Of a DNA stretch of 64,000 bases, positions 12,053 through 23,081 are shown piece by piece. A model generated the notes under the pieces. It searched no databases. It was not told the origin of the DNA and worked only from the letters and a program-made list of their open reading frames with translations. Made by a program: the position numbers and the translations under genes. Numbering within the stretch: position 1 is the stretch's first letter; each line of letters begins with the position of its first letter. Origin of the DNA: Leucocoprinus leucothites (taxonomy: Eukaryota; Basidiomycota; Agaricomycetes; Agaricales; Agaricaceae); NCBI GenBank assembly GCA_013368445.1, contig JAACJO010000009.1, positions 682,001 to 746,000 on the forward strand, in the 5' to 3' direction.

Positions 12053-13781
12053 CCAATGTGCATCCTCGGCTTGAGCTGTCGATTGTTTGTCCAGCTTACG
12101 GAACACTGCTGTTCGCACTTTTTTTTTTACGCCATTGTTGGGTTACGTTCTGTCAGGGTAGTACAAGGAAAATTGAAATTTAGCGCTTACAGTATAATGA
12201 TTATAAATAACCTACTTAACGAGACGCAAAATGCACAGCTCATCCATCGTAGTTGAAGGACCCTCGCGTATGGTGTGATTATCATATGCTTGGTTTGGAC
12301 AATTGAGGCAACTCAGGGGAAATCTCGGACACCCTTGGGGGGGAAATGGACAATGGAAGCATCCGTGGTATATTTATAGCAAGCGGAAACGAGAGTCATC
12401 AGTAACGTCAACACATAGAGTCCGAAGGGACTGCTACCGAACTAGGCTTCGACTGGGCTCATTCCAACGGTGGCCCTGTACGAGGAATAATTCACTATGA
12501 AGAGTCAAGTATTAACAAGAAGGTTCGGGGTATTCCAGCAGTCGGGAAGTACAGCCTACGGTGTACCATGGTTCACTGTGGATGCAAATGCGTACTTGCG
12601 CCAGCTAGTTATACCTGGAAAGGAAGGCCGTAGCAATCTACACAGCGGCGTTGAAATCCAGAAGTTACTGTCATGCGTTCCTTGCCAAATAGGTTAGATG
12701 TCGGCCATTGTCATCACAGAGAACTCACTCTAAAAGACCGCACAACCTAAACAGCTAATGTATACAGCTGCGTAAAACAGAGGAACACCCGATAAAATCG
12801 TAAGAAAGATTGGGGAAATTGGAGAAGGGTCAGGCAACAAGTCGAATAAACGCTCATAAACTGTCACGCAACCTTTCAGAGAGAAGACTTCGTGCATCCT
12901 AATAAGTACCGAATGATTCTCATAGAAAACTACAGAGTGGTGTGGCAAAGATAGGCTTTTGGGTGAGCAGGAGTGGCGTTGGTCAGATAAGTGAGTACAT
13001 GCTTGTCTGATTCCTTTGATAGGACCAGCTCGACCTAGATGTCCCCAGAAAAGAGATATGAGCCGAAGAGAAGGGTAGGTGGATTGATACATGAGAGTCT
13101 CATACCGCCCCAATTACGAATGGCGTCTGTCATCAACGAGTTCCTCGAGACTCATGAGCGAATCAGTTGGCAAGATCATCTCCAGAGGCTATCTGTAAGA
13201 GACCCTGAAAGCTTTTCGTCGGAAAAGGTCTCGATTTCCAGAGTCCGCGTGTATTCCCGTATTCTAGGTATGATATATTCCAGTGATATACGATGTGTAC
13301 ACGCTGCGGCCTAGAGGCATTGAACGTAATTGTGCGAGAATCAATCGATTACAGCGGACCTTGTTAACCGTCGTGTCTCAACTCCAGGCCACGGAGCTTG
13401 AGATGCCAGGTTTCTGTCTGTGAAATGACAGTAGAAGACAGGTAGAAGCTGGTGCGGCGTCAAGCTTTCACTAAGGACCGACAATCAGGCGCATCAGTTG
13501 CCTTTTGGCGTCAAAGGTGTTGCGCAATAACTACAAACAAAAACGCGGTCAGCGAAATTCGAAAACTCGGTTTCGTTGAATTGTTTGAATCGTATCTTGC
13601 TTTCTAGCTGCTGTCTTGACTTTGTACTAGATCTGATGCCTATTTGTCTCTTTGGTGTAACAATCGAACGGCTGACTGTTTGACTCTGGAAATGTCGTAT
13701 AAAATTCTGCAGCCGGGTGTCTAATTTCAAATTTTCATGTTCTGCAGATACGTTCATCCACTCGGAGTCGCGTCCGGTGAC
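12053..13781. other. Intergenic, no gene supported
   Basis: Frames of up to 127 codons exist (minus, 12730-13113; plus, 13039-13314), but none has a recognisable motif, a signal peptide or splice-consistent partners. Confidence 0.55.
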
Positions 13782-13922
13782 ATGGCAGAAGACTTGATGA
13801 CGATTTCTGGCATAGGAGCATCACTGATGGGATCGTATGAGATTTACCAACACGTATTCACGATTCTTGCATCCGGAAAGGCACTGGTATTGCTCTGGAA
13901 GGAGTTTACGGCTAGGCGATGA
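13782..13922 (+). CDS. Possible small ORF with a hydrophobic centre
   Basis: A 46-residue frame beginning MAEDLMTISGIGASLMGSYE and ending KEFTARR, 160 nt ahead of the methyltransferase start. Its codon use looks coding and the central FTILASGKALVLLW could span a membrane. No homologue is recognised, and it could equally be chance, an upstream ORF, or an exon of something larger. Confidence 0.2.
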   Translation: MAEDLMTISGIGASLMGSYEIYQHVFTILASGKALVLLWKEFTARR

Positions 13923-14085
13923 GAGCATTTGTGTGTGCTGAATTTTTTATGACATGGTATTTTGGCAGTTTGGCAGTGAGTTTGATCAGCTGGTTTTTTT
14001 CGCTCATATATCTTCCAACTTGTTCTGGCCTTTTCTCTTTCTTCCCCTCTCCATCTACTCCCTACCCTCTACTTTCCCTCCTTCT

Positions 14086-17000
14086 ATGACGTTCTCTGTC
14101 CTCAGGGCTCTTCATAGTATTATTGGCGAGGCTCTTGGCGACATCGAGGCTGTATATGCGCTCCATGGGCCACAAGATAAGCCGTCACGCGGTCCGGGTA
14201 CAGATAGGGACAAAACATCGACCCCCGACCCTCCAGGAAATTATTCGCCCCACTGTGGACCAGCTAGGCCTAATCATCGCCCTGCTCTCTCTGTGAATTC
14301 TCTCTCTAATGTATATGCGTCCCCGCCGCCGTCGCCATGCATAAAGACGGAGAACTCGGCCGAGTTTTTGTCCCATCCAACTCTGGACTTTCCTTCTCTC
14401 GACGCGCCTTGCAACCCGGCGTCTTTGTCTGAGGCTTTGACACAATACCCTGATGTTGTTGCCGCTGTGAATCGTATCATTGCAGCCTGCGGACAGATGA
14501 GCGCGACTGTTCAGACTCCTTTCCTCACTATATGCGATGCTGTCATGGGGGTGAGCCTGCATCTTTTGTGTTCGGTCATATTTGTTCATAGGCACTCGAA
14601 TCAGTACCATTTGCCCTCGTGTATGCGCCTTTTCGAGGCCTCACATGTCCCTGAAATATTGCGGGATGCAGGTCCCGCTGGCCTCCACGTCGGCCTGATC
14701 TCGGAGAGGAACGGCGTGGACAAAACCAAACTAGGTACGAGGCGCTGTTTCTGCATAGTTTCATCATTTGACGTATAGGTAGCGCATATCTTGCGTCTTC
14801 TGGCAACGCACCACATTGTGAAAGAGCTATCGCCGGATGTCTTTGCTTTGAATAGGATATCGTCCACGATTGACACCGGAAAGGACTTACGTGACCTTCA
14901 TCAATGGACTACAGAGGGAATGTAAGTCATGCTCAGCGCCCATCTGACCGTGCGTTATCTCCTCAACGTCAGTTTCATAGCCTGGAGAAGAAATACGAAG
15001 ATACATCAGGCGTCGCAGCCTTTGTCGGGCTTTGGTAAGTTCCGAGCTCGTGTGCTCATGTGTCAATAACCTCATAAACTTCAGCTCAGACGAAATTTGC
15101 AAATCTTCTGCCTATCTGACCGATACATACCTGCTATCTCAGTCAAACGTGACGAGGGCGGCGACTGAACCTACACGGGCCCCATTCTGTTTTGCATTTG
15201 GAACCGTCGAATCGGAAACTGGATTTTTCGGGTGGCTTGAAGGCTCTGCAGAGCCCAAGCTAACCAAGGCCGATCCCCCTAAGTATGTCTTGTATTGGTG
15301 CCTTTCCTATTGCTTCTTGCAGTCTAATCGGTGAGCCTAGGGTCGGAACAGGCGGATGTGCCCCATACACTCCCACCAAGGATGTAAATCAATGCATGCA
15401 TCATCTCGAAGCTGCCAGCTTTAGGCAGGGGTCAGCGTCGGCTGATCCAAACCCCAATCGTTTTCGCTTGGAGCGTTTTGGGAAGGCTATGTCTGGGACT
15501 TGTTCTTGGGAGGCTCCAGGGGCCATTCTCAACAGTAAGAAATTGCCCACAATGTCATTCAGCCCAATTTTGTAATGAACTATGGTTCTAGGTTTTGAAT
15601 GGCACGCTTTACCCAGCGGCAGCATTATCGTTGATGTTGGTGGTGGTATTGGGTCCACAAGTATGCTTCTTGCTAGTGCTTTCTCATCTCACAACGAGGA
15701 TAATTCGTGTCTCCGGTTCATCATCCAAGACCGTCCCATTGTGGTTGAAATGGGCGAAAAGGTACAAATCGCCTTACGTATCTATTCCCCTTTGCATAAT
15801 AATCTTGCTTCCCAGGCGTGGAAGGCCAAATGCCCGGAGTTTCTTGATAACGGAACGACCCTCTTTCAAGGTATATTCTCTCCCCGCCCTGTAGTTTATT
15901 CACTTACCGGTAACGTGTTCGTTCAGTTCATGATTTTTTCGCGCCTCAGCCAGTCAAACAAGCAGCAGTCTTCTTGCTTCGAGTTGTTTTACATGACTGG
16001 CCCGATGATTTCGCCCGCCGAATACTACTGCATCTAAGAGAAGCGGCGATGCCTCACACGAAGCTTCTCCTCGGCGACTTTATACTTCCTTTGGCATGCC
16101 CCGATGAGGTTGGTGGAGATGAGCTGCTCGAGAACATTCAAGGAGCCGAGACTATGCTCGCACCACCTCCATTGCTTCCAAATCTTGGGAAAGCAAGCGC
16201 AAATGCGTATTGGATGGATATGACGGTGCGTCATCCACCAAAATGCGCAACCTCCGAACTCTCAACCTCTTCTAGATGCAAGTCATGTTCAACGCTCAGG
16301 AACGGACTTTACGAGAAATTGTAGGACTGGCAGCCTCTGCAGGTTGGAAGGTTACAAGAGTCACAAAGTCCACAGGCTCGCTTTTTGGCTACATCGTCGC
16401 AGTCCCGTCCACGATACCTCCTCAGGCTCGACTCCACGCCTCAGGCGCCGCGTCATGTTGTGATCCCACCTTCGCCACCTGCGGCTCTCCAGAATCGTCG
16501 AAGATTTCTATTTTAATCCCTAATAATAATCATAAGGACCTCGACATGCGTGATGGACGGGAATTAATCGAACGCTCTTCATCCCGGTGTGGTACACCCA
16601 CGTTTGGCTCAAGGACGCAGTTGTCACTGGTTGAGGAGGTGTTATCAAGATTTGGTGGAGGTATTCTTCGTTCTCGCAAACCGGGAACCACGACCCGAAC
16701 GGTCTCATCACTAAAAATCACCCCACTCAAGCAAGCTATCGCGTTGGCGCCTGTACCACCTGCCAAGAAGAAATCTTCTCCGCTTGCAGCGTCTCCTTCC
16801 CCAGCTTCGCCGGTAGCAAAGGCACAGGCTTCCCCGAAGCCTGCTGCCCCAACCCTTGGGCAGAGGATCCTGCCAAAACGCCTGTCCCTTGCCAACTTGC
16901 GTGTTTCTTCTATTCACTCCGAACACGCTCCTCCTCTACCGAACGCCCGAGAACCACCTTCGCCTAGGTCGCCTGTACTATCTTTTCCGAGAAAGACGAC

Positions 17001-17733
17001 ACATGCCCAGTTGTCTGCCTTGAATGGTCAGCAGTGCCCTCAGTTCAACCCAGTCGTAGGATCGGCCTCGCCCTCCAGTTCCACCTCAAGGCAGAGACAC
17101 GATTCTTATGTGTTTAAAAGTAACGTCCCACTTCCATCCACGTCGGCGAGACCGAGTGATCAACAAAGCGAGCACCAACACCCGCAACTCCGGCTCCCAG
17201 GATGGAATATCGACCCACCAACAGCTCAACAGCCTCCGGCTCACGTTATGGGACGCCGACCGTCGTTGGCACAGGTACAAATACCAACATCATCCCCCAA
17301 AACTTCGTATTGCTCTCCCCCACAGGCCGCAACTAAGGTTGAGACGCGCAAAAGGACACAGAGTGTCACAGGTCTATCATCTAAGGCTGGGGTGCGCGCA
17401 GCCAATGCCATGGCGTTCATGAGTGAAATAGGTGCCTCGCTCGGTCATAGTTTGGAAGGCCGCGCCGGTGCTGAATCCAGTCGGTTGGGTGGCTTACTGA
17501 GTCGCGGCGGTGGCGGTGGCGGCACTAGCCTTCGATCTGAGAAGGATAGAGATGTTGTTATGCCAGGGAGGCTACCCGAACTCTCATCGTCTGTTAATTT
17601 TAATATGGACGTTCCCACCGAAGCAGACGTTCCAGAGCGAGGAGAAAATAACTCAAAGTATGGGTCTGTCAATGTTTTGGCGGCCGCTGCGCGGATTGAG
17701 AAGAAGGTGTTAAGGAAGAGAGGGTCCCCTTGA
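14086..17733 (+). CDS. SAM-dependent O-methyltransferase with long low-complexity C-terminal extension
   Basis: Ten exons (14086-14550, 14605-14734, 14783-14921, 14981-15034, 15085-15282, 15323-15534, 15592-15761, 15816-15870, 15927-16225, 16276-17733) give 1059 residues with all phases consistent. Residues 1-155 are a variable leader with a Pro/Ser patch (ASPPPSPCIK). A winged-helix dimerisation region follows (YHLPSCMRLFEASHV, AHILRLLATHH). The Rossmann core has VDVGGGIGSTS around 413-423 (SAM site), FIIQDRPIVVEMGEK, and LLRVVLHDWPDD, whose His near 497 is the expected general base of class II O-methyltransferases. The core ends at SLFGYIVAVP (about 618). The remaining 440 residues are Ser/Pro/Ala/Lys-rich disordered sequence with a Gly run near the end, all in one exon. 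The substrate is unknown. That tail is unusual; a missed stop or intron within the last exon is the alternative. Confidence 0.85.
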
Positions 17734-18793
17734 CTCGGGACTGTGTGATTTATGAGCATTCCTTGGGGACGCTGCTCGCTTCCATGACTCATCGATATTG
17801 CTTTCATTAGATGGTCCAGGATGTTTCTGAGATTAATGACTTATTTTGCTTCAGCGATACAGGCAAATCTTTTGATTACTGCGCTGTGATATTGCCTTGT
17901 TACGGAAATTTGTTTGCCTTGTCTACCTTATGGAGTTTCGAATGTCTGTTCCATGCCCAACACCGACCACCGAGGGTTAACATGATTTCTAAAAATAGCT
18001 GGCGGAGGGTCTGTTTTAGGCGAACATCGCACAGCTTTCTGGAGTTGATGCGGGGAGCAGATGCTCGAGGTTTGCATTCTGATTTACAATTGGTACCATC
18101 TACGAGGTTCACATGTCCACGAGTAACCACCCCGTTTTCCTTTCTCATTCCGAGGCCCATCAATCAGTGCAACAAAGACGAGGCTGTTCTCTAAACTCGG
18201 TAACCCTTCGCCAAATTGCCTCTACAGGGCTTGGGGAAAAAAAACGGAGTCGTTCGGCCACCTGCACTTTCGGGACATGAAACGTGTTCTTCGAAATTGG
18301 CACCGGGGACGAGTCATCTAATGGGTCCGAAGACATCGGGGGTCGATTGTTCCTCTCGGGCTTTCCTGCCAGAAATGCTCCAAAGAGGGACAAAGCCTGA
18401 CCTGAATCCTATTTATCAGAGGAGCGCCTGAGTTAGCTGCGCTGTTCATCGGTTCCATCACCACCACTTCCACTCTCTCACCCGCCCCCCCACCGACTGA
18501 AGCTGGGCTTGGAGGGGCTCGTCCCCGCCATTAACGCTCGAGATACACGATTACTTCTTCCTGTGCTCTTCATTGCCACCAGCCGATCCGCACTTTCCGC
18601 TTGAGGACTCGATCTATCTTCTATCTCCGTGATATTGAACGTTAGGTCTTGTCGCCACTCCGATAATAATACAGTAATTGCGGACCAACGCCACCTGTGC
18701 CTTGGCGAATTCCAAGAATCGATATCACCTCAGGTGTAAACCGTCTTCTGATCTTCCCTGCTGCTGTTTAGTGGCGCTTGTTGATCGTAATAC
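17734..18793. other. Intergenic, no gene supported
   Basis: 3' flank of the methyltransferase gene and 5' flank of the F-box gene. From about 18440 to 18600 the plus strand is C/T-rich (ccaccaccacttccactctc, then a run of seven C), as is common just ahead of fungal transcription starts. Confidence 0.6.
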
Positions 18794-20459
18794 ATGGGAG
18801 AGACTCCATATGACGTTTGGTCTTTAGTTACTTCGTTCCTTCCGAATGATGACGTCGAAAAATTATGCGGCGTGAATAGGCAGCTGCGGGAGTTTGGATT
18901 GGATGCGAGGTTCAGAGAGGTGAAATTGAATAAACATGATTCGGGGATGAAGAGATTGTGCGAGATGCTTTCGTAAGTGACCCGTTATCCCCTTCGACGA
19001 TTTAGTAATAATGATTCTGACGATGAACTTCCCATCTGCTTCCTTTACTGCCATCGGTTCCATACGACACAGAGGCGATGAGCTCGGCACTCACGTCAGG
19101 AAGCTCACAATTGAGCCTTGGCTCGTCCAGCCTCGTACCAAGACATATATCAGTAGGAGCGAGAACCTGTGGAACCGCGTCAATACCTTCTTCAACGCCA
19201 AGTATATGGAGCAAGAGGCAGAGAGGAGGGTGCAGAAGCGGATTAACAAAGACATCAAACGCGTTACGAATGCCGTCCAACGCCTCAAGAATGTCGACGA
19301 ATATCAAATTCTTTACGATGAAAGGAGTACGAAACGCCACCCCCAGCTCATTGAAGCATTTCTATCTCCAACACTCGAAGCGTTCGGGTCAAGCCTCAAG
19401 AAGTTAACCATCAAAGTTCCCTTTGATCTCCTTCAACATCTTTCCTATGTCAGACTTCCTCAACTGCAAGAATTCGACGTTTATCTGTGCACCGGCGATG
19501 CTCCCATGGAAGAGGTCAAATATGCGCTCGACGGCTTTTTTGTCTTCGTGCACAACCTGCGGAGCCTCGAACACCTTGGCGTTTCGGCCACATCCTGCTC
19601 TCGCAACCTCGACCTTTCGTACTTCTCCAAACGCTGGGGCGCGTTTCCTCATCTTAAATCATTCAGTCTTTGCATTCCTTTCAATGGAACGCTACTCTCC
19701 TCTTCCGAAGACCTTTATGAATGGATCATAAAGCCGCACGCGGGATCATTGGAGAAACTCAGGTTGAGCGCGAGCAGTGGTGCTCTAGCCCCGCAAGGCT
19801 CGCTCCCTCCGGACCATCACTTCTGGATCCAACGCATATTGAAGTCCTCCTTTAGCACTCCCTTTCCTCGACTCTGTGAAGTCGAACTTGCCTTGCGTCC
19901 GTTGAAAGCAGAGCTCACCTATCTCCATACGTTCCTAAAGTTACACTCGGCGACGTTGAAGAAGGTGTGTCTCACGGACAGGGTACTGAACATACACGAG
20001 ATAGTCGAGCTCTTTAAATCTCTCGAAAGCTCTCCAGGTCACCAGAATTATGACTTGGAGGCTTTGGAAATCAAAGTGGACGTCTTGAGCGCCCAGTTGC
20101 TCGTACTCATTGCACAGCAATTTCCTCAGCTCAAGGCTCTCGACTTGGCCTTTATGGATCTCGTAGGTAACAAGAATTCAGAGCATGGTGGGAATAACCC
20201 TCAGCTGAGGCTGGTAAGCGATTGTCTTTCGAGGACTCTTGTCACCGCATGCTGATTATGGTTTTATTTTGCCCAGTCTTCATTCGCTGATGCCATGCAT
20301 TCTTACTCGATGACTGTGTTTTCCGACTGGAACCTCCGTGCCTTAAACCTCATCGGGTCACCTTCGACTTCTCCCTGGATCAATGATTTAGCACGTATTC
20401 TTCGCCGCCATTTTCCACCGAGCGTCCAGGTTGACCACCTTTCTGCCCCGTCCCTTTGA
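18794..20459 (+). CDS. F-box-like protein with LRR-type C-terminal part
   Basis: Three exons (18794-18972, 19073-20213, 20277-20459) give 500 residues. The N-terminus (MGETPYDVWSLVTSFLPNDD, then VEKLCGVNRQLREFGLDARF) has the spacing of a degenerate F-box: a hydrophobic helix, a P, and a second helix ending in R. The rest alternates leucine-rich helices and strands (FGSSLKKLTIKVP, LRSLEHLGVS, FPHLKSFSLCIP, LKALDLAFMDL), as in basidiomycete F-box proteins that bind SCF substrates through LRRs. The third exon ends HLSAPSL. If functional it would recruit a target to Skp1-Cul1 for ubiquitination; the target is unknown. It is not closely similar to the three F-box genes at 55-63 kb. The splice between exons 1 and 2 was fixed by phase (ACAG acceptor at 19072); an upstream TAG acceptor gives a stop. 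Confidence 0.78.
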
Positions 20460-21650
20460 CTCCGCCCCGTAGTCCCGTATACTATGCCCTGACCCTTCCT
20501 GTACCTGCTCAACTGCGACTCCTCCTCCTTCCTTTTGTGTATGAACTAACTCGGTGATATCCTAGTTATGCAAACATCATGATCTACGACCTTTGATGCC
20601 CTCAAGTTTTTCTCCTGCTGTCCTTATGTTACGCTGTGCTTAATACTTAAATATGTAGTCTGTACATGTACTTATATTCTGCCAATGTACCCGGATCTCT
20701 CGCCAAATGGCTTTAGAGAATATTGATGCTGAGGGTGCACTTCACGTCAAGGCACGATCGAACCCGGGAGTATTGTATTGGCGTCGACGACCCTTCGACT
20801 TAATGGTCGGTGGCGGATTCTACATGGAAAAATTGTACGAACAAAGGAGTTACTTGTAAGAGAACTTATGTCACAGGAGGAGACAGGTTTGGCCGGCTTA
20901 TAGTATTTAGCACTTAGCAATAACCACCTTTTGTCCCAGGCACGGAAGAGGTAAAGATCTGTTTCATAAGTCTAACCACCATCTCAAGCTATCACGTTCC
21001 CCGTGAATACTCCGAGAGGCATGATATTTTCTGCAGCAGTTCTTATGAGAGCCCGATGTATGAAAAACGGTATTCCACACCAAGGGATGCACTCATCTTT
21101 CCAGCGACTTGGTGTGGACGACTCGGATCTGTTGTCAAGTAAATTAACCACGGTCAGCCTAATAAACCTCACCCTTTGAAATTATGTCTCGGCCGATGTC
21201 AAGCACAGAAGAGGATGGCAAGTCGGAGCGGGCTAGGCGTTGAGTAACTCTACTTGGATCCGTTAGCCTTCTTGTATCGACAGTCGATTTGTGCAAGTAT
21301 CTCAAGCAAAGAACCGATTGCGCAACAGATTGATTCGTTACATGATATGCTGCATAATTCACTATCTACCTGCATCCGAGTCGGTCCGGGTGTCAATTGG
21401 CGCACCGTAAAAAAACCTGGAGATATGTTAGATATCCAGGGCGTAGGTTCTATGTGGATCGAAGGTAAATGATGAAAAGATATAAGTACTCGAGTACATT
21501 ATGGTAAGTCGTACAAATTGAGTTGATACCAGCATAAAGGGTTTACAGTGGTCATACTCCTTTCTGATCACATTTGACCACTGCCCATCACCCTAAAGGA
21601 CAGTGCTGAAGGCCACGTTAACGACCACACGTGCTTCTCCTTTCTTGGGC
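20460..21650. other. Intergenic, no gene supported
   Basis: Between convergent genes. No frame over 80 codons and no recognised motif. Confidence 0.6.
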
Positions 21651-23081
21651 CTAGGGGCATACATGTATGCGGCGTGGCATTTCAAACATCTCACTAGCAT
21701 CGTCGGATAATACCGTTGTAATTTCAGCGACAGTCCGTGTCTCCTCCTCTTCAATAGCTATTGCGATGTGGTCTTCTAAAAAATCAAGAGCAGTCTGTGA
21801 CTGCAATGAGCATTCACAGCTCAAACTGAACGAGAAGCAGCAACCCATACTCGAGATATTTCATAAAATGCCAATGTTAATCTGCGCATGTAGGTAATTA
21901 AGTCACCAAAGCGGATAAGCTTGACTAGGAATAGGACTCACGGAAGATGCGCTAGTGCGAGGCCTCCGCGTAACTGGAACAATACAAACATAGTGATATT
22001 GCAGGCTGCCAGTGTTTCAGCAGCGAATAGCGAGGCACTGAAAGGCATTTACCGGTGCTGAGCGAGGCAAGAGTATACCAACACTTTGCGACGAGGGCAA
22101 GTTCTGCCATCTGAGCGACAAAGGCTTGAACATGCAATGAGCATGAGAGAGTGATAAGGGTATTTAGAAAGATAGAACAGCCCCTATAATGGATAAGATT
22201 GAGCATTATTTTTAATAATCAGCCCTGTGGGAACATTACCATAAGAACCTGGCAATCCTTGAAGACGTAACGTTGAGCATGTGCCAGAAATGTGAGCAGG
22301 CACATACAGGATTGGAGGAGAAGAGAGAGGATCTGGAGAGGCTTCCAATGTCTTGCTTATGGAGGCGTATGTCACTAGAGAAACCGTTACAGCTTTGGTA
22401 AGAGCGCTCATAAAGGCCATTGCGGCAAATAGCTTCCATCGCGTCGAACGAAGGCCAAAGACTTTACGGCCTAAGATAAACCAATTAAGTACCCAGAGTC
22501 ATTGTTCAGTGCTTCGTCATACTCACAGAACCAAACGCAACGCAGCTGAAAAGTAGCCAATAGAATCGTAAAGCAACAAAATTGCACCGTCAATCCAAGC
22601 ATTTCCCATCGCTTGTGCTTGAGCGACCAAATAGCAGCAGTGCTAAGGGAGGTGTTAGACCTGCATGAAGGACCTGTGCCGGACATACTAAACAAAGCCA
22701 CGATTACAAATCCCGAGCCAGAATGAGAATGTCCGTATCTGACGCCTCAGCCGAGATCTGAGGTTTGAGCCAGCATTCGGGAGCGCCTTCTTCATAGGTC
22801 GTCGGATCCAGCTCCTAATTTTTTGGATAGTGAGCCCGCGGACGTCTGGCCGATCGTTCTCATTCAATGAATTTGTCAAGTCACAGGGCTGCCTCTGCTG
22901 TTGTCTCGTACTGCTGGGTGTCGACACAAGTCCTGATGGAAGCATGTCCACCCTCGAACTGGAGGAGTTCAGCCAAATACTCAAGTTGGAACGGGGACCT
23001 AGTTGAATACCTGAAGTATATTATCAAAAGCACGTCTCTGAGTGCAATTGAGCCCAAAGCAATTGCTATAAACAAAGTCAT
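21651..23081 (-). CDS. Multi-exon multi-pass membrane protein (3' two thirds resolved)
   Basis: Eight downstream exons on the minus strand (22814-22708, 22660-22527, 22470-22308, 22257-22240, 22183-22079, 22037-21942, 21881-21851, 21800-21651) join in phase to 268 codons ending CCC TAG. They encode at least four hydrophobic helices (VQFCCFTILLATF, FMSALTKAVTVSLVTY, FLNTLITLSC, NITMFVLFQLRGGLALAHL) and an acidic C-terminal tail (EEEETRTVAEI). The 22257-22240 exon is only 18 nt. Upstream, the frame 23081-22881 (MTLFIAIALGSIALRDVLL) supplies another helix and shares the reading frame of exon 22814, but it must lose an in-frame stop between about 22880 and 22815. The only phase-correct donor found is weak (GTCGAC). 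A missed exon, a 1-nt error or decay is possible there. I do not recognise the family; it resembles multi-helix proteins seen widely in Agaricomycetes. Confidence 0.6.

Noticed and set aside
13954..14085. Extending the methyltransferase start upstream to 13954
   Set aside because: The added residues are T-rich leader DNA translated as Phe/Leu/Ser; the ATG at 14086 (MTFSVLRALHSIIGEALGDI) fits the family N-terminus.
22481..22984. Reading WIRRPMKKALPNAG and onward as the membrane-protein exon in the alternative frame
   Set aside because: That frame cannot be joined to the next exon by any GT donor in phase, while the frame with DTDILILARDL joins cleanly to SNTSLSTAAIW.
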